NCBI GenBank assembly: GCA_024195585.1
Contig: SWBL01000159.1
Location: forward strand, 45,607-109,606
Origin: Aureobasidium sp. EXF-3400
Lineage: Eukaryota; Ascomycota; Dothideomycetes; Dothideales; Saccotheciaceae
DNA: 64,000 nt
Reading direction: 5' to 3'
The first letter of the stretch is position 1. Each line of letters starts with the position of its first letter. The position numbers were made by a program, and so were the translations under genes. Under the pieces are notes generated by a model that was not told the DNA's origin, made no database searches, and saw only the letters and a program-made list of their open reading frames with translations. Below, one piece after another: positions 60,502 through 64,000 of the stretch.

Positions 60502-62118
60502 TCAAACCCAATTATGCGTTCTGCCAAAAGGCTCATTCCTATTCCACCTTTCCTCACCCGTGCCCCAGAACCCTCTCTGCGCGCGTTCCCACAACATAAC
60601 CTGCCACAAAGGAACCTTAGGCATCTTGATAGCTTCCATGCCAAACCTCTGCACCTGATCCATCCACATAGTATCACTATGAATACGTTGGAACCATTCT
60701 TGGACGATGGGATACAAACGACGAGGCTGATTCGAGTCTGCCTTGTTGACAGAGGGCATAACGCAGGAATTGTCGTCTGCAAGTTGAATGAACCATTGAT
60801 CCCACTGTTCCTCGAAGAAAGCACCAAATGGCATAGCAATGGTTTGGTCCGAATTGTACCTGTGGCTGATGGGTGGAATGCCGATGATCATAGCCCGAGG
60901 CAAACCGCCGAATATGAACTGCTCAAAGCAGCAGCCTTGTTCGTTGCAGCGAGTCCCTCGGATCCAAGGTTCGCGAGGCTGGGCTAATGGGGTTGGGTTC
61001 TCGAAATAGGCGTTGCTGAAGGCGTGGACTAATTCGTGGAGGACGGTACATGCGAGCATGAGTGTGATGCGGAAGTATGCTGAGGTCAGGTCGATGTGTT
61101 CGCGCTTGTGGGCAGGGACGCGAAACATGCGTTGCACTTCTTGGAACCAGTTGATGTTGGCTGCTTGGCCGGTAGCTGTGAGCCTCGACATCTCGATCAG
61201 CCACCAGATGTATCGGTTGCTGAGCTCGACGATGCTGCATCTTGTGTTTCTGCAAAGCAGTTAGGTCTTGAAACCTAAGGGAAGCGAAGGTAGCACTTAC
61301 GGCCCTGATGCGGGTATGATTCTTGCGTTCGAATCAAGATTGAGTCGTGTGCGTCCATAACAATCGTAGTCAGGGCCCATCTCAGCAAAGCCGAAATACG
61401 TGTAGAACTGCATATCCCATATCGCCTGGAATGTGTCGAGTTGCTGTGCTTCGGTGAGGGTGTTAGGGATGTCCGTGATCTTGCAGGTGAGGTATGTATC
61501 AGGGTCGACCACTGTAGACATGGAGCCTGCTGGCTGGCGGAGAGCGTAGAAGTAGCTCAACGTTGTTGGGTCGTCCAAGATAGCCGATGCAAGATTCAAG
61601 GATGGTTGCAGCAATGCATAAATCTCGTCGGTGATCCCATGCCACATCTGGCGTCTGAAGATAGGATGAATCTTCTCAGCGGGATCCCATGTCGGATTTC
61701 GATAAGATTTGCCATAAAGTCTTCCCAATGGGCCAAAGGTTATAGAGTCACATGGCTGAACACAATTGATGAAGCCAGCCGCGTTCAAAATCTTCAAGCC
61801 AAACTTCTCGAAGATTGGGTTGTAATCTGGTGCCTCACTGGGAGGTCCCATGGAGTACATTTTTGGCCAATCGCCCTCGAACCGTCGACCCATACCTGTC
61901 GGATCATCATCGTCGAGTTCACGCATGTCAAAACACGTCTTGTCGTCGCTCAATCTGACAGTGTACTTGTCGCGTATGTCGGACCAGAACTCCAAAGTGA
62001 TATTGCCATGTTCATCCACTTTATGTGGCGGTTCGGGAGGAAATGGGACAGTGTAGCCTCGCGGACGGTCGGGCTCTTGCATGGGAATGTCGCCATCGGG
62101 AGGCTCGGGGTGTGACAT
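60502..62118 (-). CDS. putative HExxH metalloprotease-like protein, two exons
   Basis: Exons 61301-62118 and 60502-61249 join across a 51-nt intron (GTAAGT...TTTGCAG), giving 521 residues. The N-terminal 35 residues are Pro-rich. The rest is folded-looking, with many aromatic residues. The second exon contains TVLHELVHAFSNAYF, a zinc-protease-type HExxH motif in a hydrophobic helix. It is followed within about 35 residues by EPWIRGTRCNEQGCCFEQFI, where a Glu or Cys might serve as third ligand. No signal peptide or propeptide. Similar uncharacterised proteins are common in Dothideomycetes. Activity is inferred from the motif only. Its 3' end lies 133 bp from the convergent Zn2Cys6 gene. Confidence 0.7.
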
Positions 62119-62800
62119 CTTGTCAGCCTTGGAGCGTAGGTGCTTGAGTTGAGATTCAGGCGGTAATCTTCAACAGCCGGTCTACTCAGCAATGGTAAAT
62201 TGACCATATTCAACGAGCCTGACCGAATGCGGCAATGAGCAGACAAAGGAAGTGAGAATCTCTTGACACGACTTGAGACTATATCTTTTTCGAATACGTA
62301 CAAAGAAACTTTCAGACAAACGATTGCTTTGTCTAAGCTGATCATCGTACCCTTTCGCTATTGACATGAGTGGAATGATCGACGTTCCGAACAATGATTG
62401 CTTTGCTGCAATATGTCCCAGATCTCTGATCGGAGCCCTAGTAGTTTCAACGGTCATGTCAAGGAAGAATGATGTATACAGCGGTCTAGGCAAGGCAACT
62501 CGTTTGTGGCTAGCTTCGTGTTGTCATGGAGCTCTGGTATTGCTGAATCTTCCGTAATGAGTAGCCTTGATTTAGAGGTGAGAAAGCCAAAAGTCATTCC
62601 GGATTGAGATTAGCTTTGGGCCAGAATATGAGAGTCGGCCGAAGCCATATCCGCAAAAAGCGTTGACCCTTAAAGCTCAAAGCTCTTGAGCATTGCTTCA
62701 GCGAAGCCAACTCTAGGGATACGACCTGATTTGCCGCTGAGATAGCAGTTTTCTAGAGGACGATGAAGCGTCCGATGCGAGGCAGTCGACGCTCATTTCC
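62119..62800. other. intergenic, nothing recognised
   Basis: Spacer between two minus-strand genes. Confidence 0.5.
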
Positions 62801-63442
62801 TCAAGCCTTGTTGACAAAGCCAGGGTTCTGCTCCAGTGTTTGACCGATGAAGCCACGAAGAGCAGCCCATCTGTTGGAGGAACCGCTGGCATCAGGGGCA
62901 GCTTGGGTAGGCACACTCATGCTTGCCAAATTCTTTCCAAATCTCTCTTTTTCACTCTCCTCCATCTTTTGCTTCCTCTTCAGGGCGCCGGGTCGTGATT
63001 TGAGCGTCTTCAACTTCATCTTTCCATCTGCAGGTTTGGCCTTCCTCACTCTGACCATCTTGCTGAGTTCGCCGAGTGCACCATCCATACCATCTACCTT
63101 GTCGTCCTCGTCAATACCTTCCCACTCGTCATCGCTGTTCTCTTCCAGCTCTGGCAAAGCATCGGCGAGCGAGTCCAAAGCAGTGTTCAGCTTCTTTCCC
63201 GGACGACGGCGCTTCAGAGGCTTCTTTTGTGACTTTTCGATGCGTGAGATGAGGGTATCGTGTTTCAGTGCTCGCTTTCCGGCTTTTGTGTTGGCTGATG
63301 AGGTTTTGACATCAGGAGCTGTGGTTGCAGGTCGCGAGGCTGCGGCGACTTTGGCGCGCATTGTGGTACGTTTTTTGCCATTGGTAGGTGCCTGCAAGAT
63401 GTGAGAAGCTGTTTATTGACATACATCCACGTCGCATACCAT
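62801..63442 (-). CDS. SLX9: SLX9-family ribosome biogenesis protein, first exon only ATG
   Basis: The ATG at 63440-63442 is followed at once by a 48-nt intron (GTATGC...TTGCAG), and exon 2 (62801-63391) reads APTNGKKRTTMRAKVAAA, giving 197 residues. The middle has KHDTLISRIEKSQKKPLKRR and an acidic stretch (ELEENSDDEWEGIDEDD). The end, SSNRWAALRGFIGQTLEQNP, is the conserved C-terminal signature of SLX9/FAM207 proteins, which act in 40S pre-ribosome maturation and export in the nucleolus. Without the intron the first ATG would be internal (63361), and the N-terminus would be lost. Domain match is by pattern. Confidence 0.85.
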
Positions 63443-64000
63443 ATTGGTTGGATGGGAAGTATTAGTCGCGATATCGAGACCTCTCCGGGGCTAAGGAGTG
63501 TATACGGACACGTCAGGAAGACGAGGTGTGCTGTTGATGTGGAAGTCGCGACCGAGACGACTTTTGCGGTCGCGACTTCTCAAAAATCTCCAACATTGAT
63601 GGGCCTGGTCTGTGCTCGACGTCGCCTCGGCCCGCCAGCAACGACATGTCATAGCAAACCCACGAGCATTTGGAGACCATTAGAAAGCTGCACAGAAAAT
63701 GTTTCTGAAGCATGCTGAAATCTGCATATATTGTCGAAACGTACTATTCCAAATTTCGGTGTGATAATCGTTTGGATACAGAAGGGACCCTCTCGAAGAC
63801 GTTTCCGGTTGTAATCTACATTCCTCGAAAGCTGACAGCCCGGCCACCCTGTCCTCAATGATCGGTAGGTATAATAGAGTAACCATACAGCATCAAGTGT
63901 TAAGAGCCAGCGGACTCGGACAAAAATCATCGAATTCATCAAATTTTATTACTCTATAAGCTGGAGCAGTGTCTCCTGGTGATTCCCTCGAATTTCCAGC
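63443..64000. other. intergenic to the window edge, with one inverted repeat
   Basis: No gene seen. A perfect 12-bp inverted repeat, gaagtcgcgacc at 63542-63553 and ggtcgcgacttc at 63568-63579, with a 14-nt loop, lies about 100 bp upstream of the SLX9 start. Confidence 0.5.

Overview
The window is nuclear DNA of a filamentous ascomycete (Pezizomycotina; Dothideomycetes is my guess, at low confidence). The grounds are spliceosomal introns of about 47-85 nt with GTRNGT donors, CTRAY-like branch sites and YAG acceptors; tRNA genes with introns next to the anticodon; and fungal families such as a CBM1-bearing secreted enzyme, a UstYa-like (DUF3328) protein, Zn2Cys6 proteins, GH16 and DUF3632-like proteins. 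I see no operons, prophage, CRISPR array or intact transposon. Genes are mostly single-copy and separated by 0.3-1.5 kb.

Layout. 1-0.4 kb: 3' end of a cellulose-binding secreted enzyme (probably an AA9 LPMO). 0.8-1.7 kb: an intron-bearing tRNA-like gene and tRNA-Pro(AGG). 2.4-18.2 kb: mostly lineage-specific proteins (BTB-like, disordered nuclear, FAR1-type DNA-binding, Cys/His-rich, DUF3632-like, TR-M repeat protein), tRNA-Val(AAC), a frameshifted Mei2-type RRM relic and a damaged reverse-strand gene. 18.6-22.2 kb: a 1206-residue J-domain coiled-coil protein. 22.5-28.8 kb: a small secreted protein, two paralogous RBR ubiquitin ligases on either side of a UstYa-like protein, and a small membrane protein. 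29-29.6 kb: three diverged 218-bp tandem repeats. 30.8-35.4 kb: repeat-built disordered proteins, one with a C2H2 finger. 36-38.2 kb: gene-poor DNA with a tRNA relic, transition-biased repeats and a broken Zn2Cys6 copy. 39.2-50.3 kb: an MFS transporter, a coiled-coil gene divergent from an unknown gene, a TPR-like protein, a GH16 protein and a glycine-zipper protein. 51.7-57.4 kb: decayed reverse-strand coding sequence containing an ectopic piece of the 18S rRNA 3' end. 58-64 kb: small hydrophilic proteins, a four-exon Zn2Cys6 protein, a putative HExxH protein and an SLX9 homologue.

Functional threads. Plant or polymer contact: CBM1 enzyme and GH16 enzyme. Ubiquitin signalling: two RBR ligases. 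Small-molecule chemistry and export: UstYa-like protein and DHA2-type transporter, which lie 13 kb apart without a core synthase, so no metabolite cluster is claimed. Ribosome biogenesis: SLX9. The most unusual signals are the 18S fragment inside a decayed gene, the paired AGATCT elements at 2.4 kb, the broken Zn2Cys6 copy, the J-domain repeat protein and the repeat-built proteins at 31-34 kb. Exon boundaries were read by eye from splice signals and frame; no searches were run.
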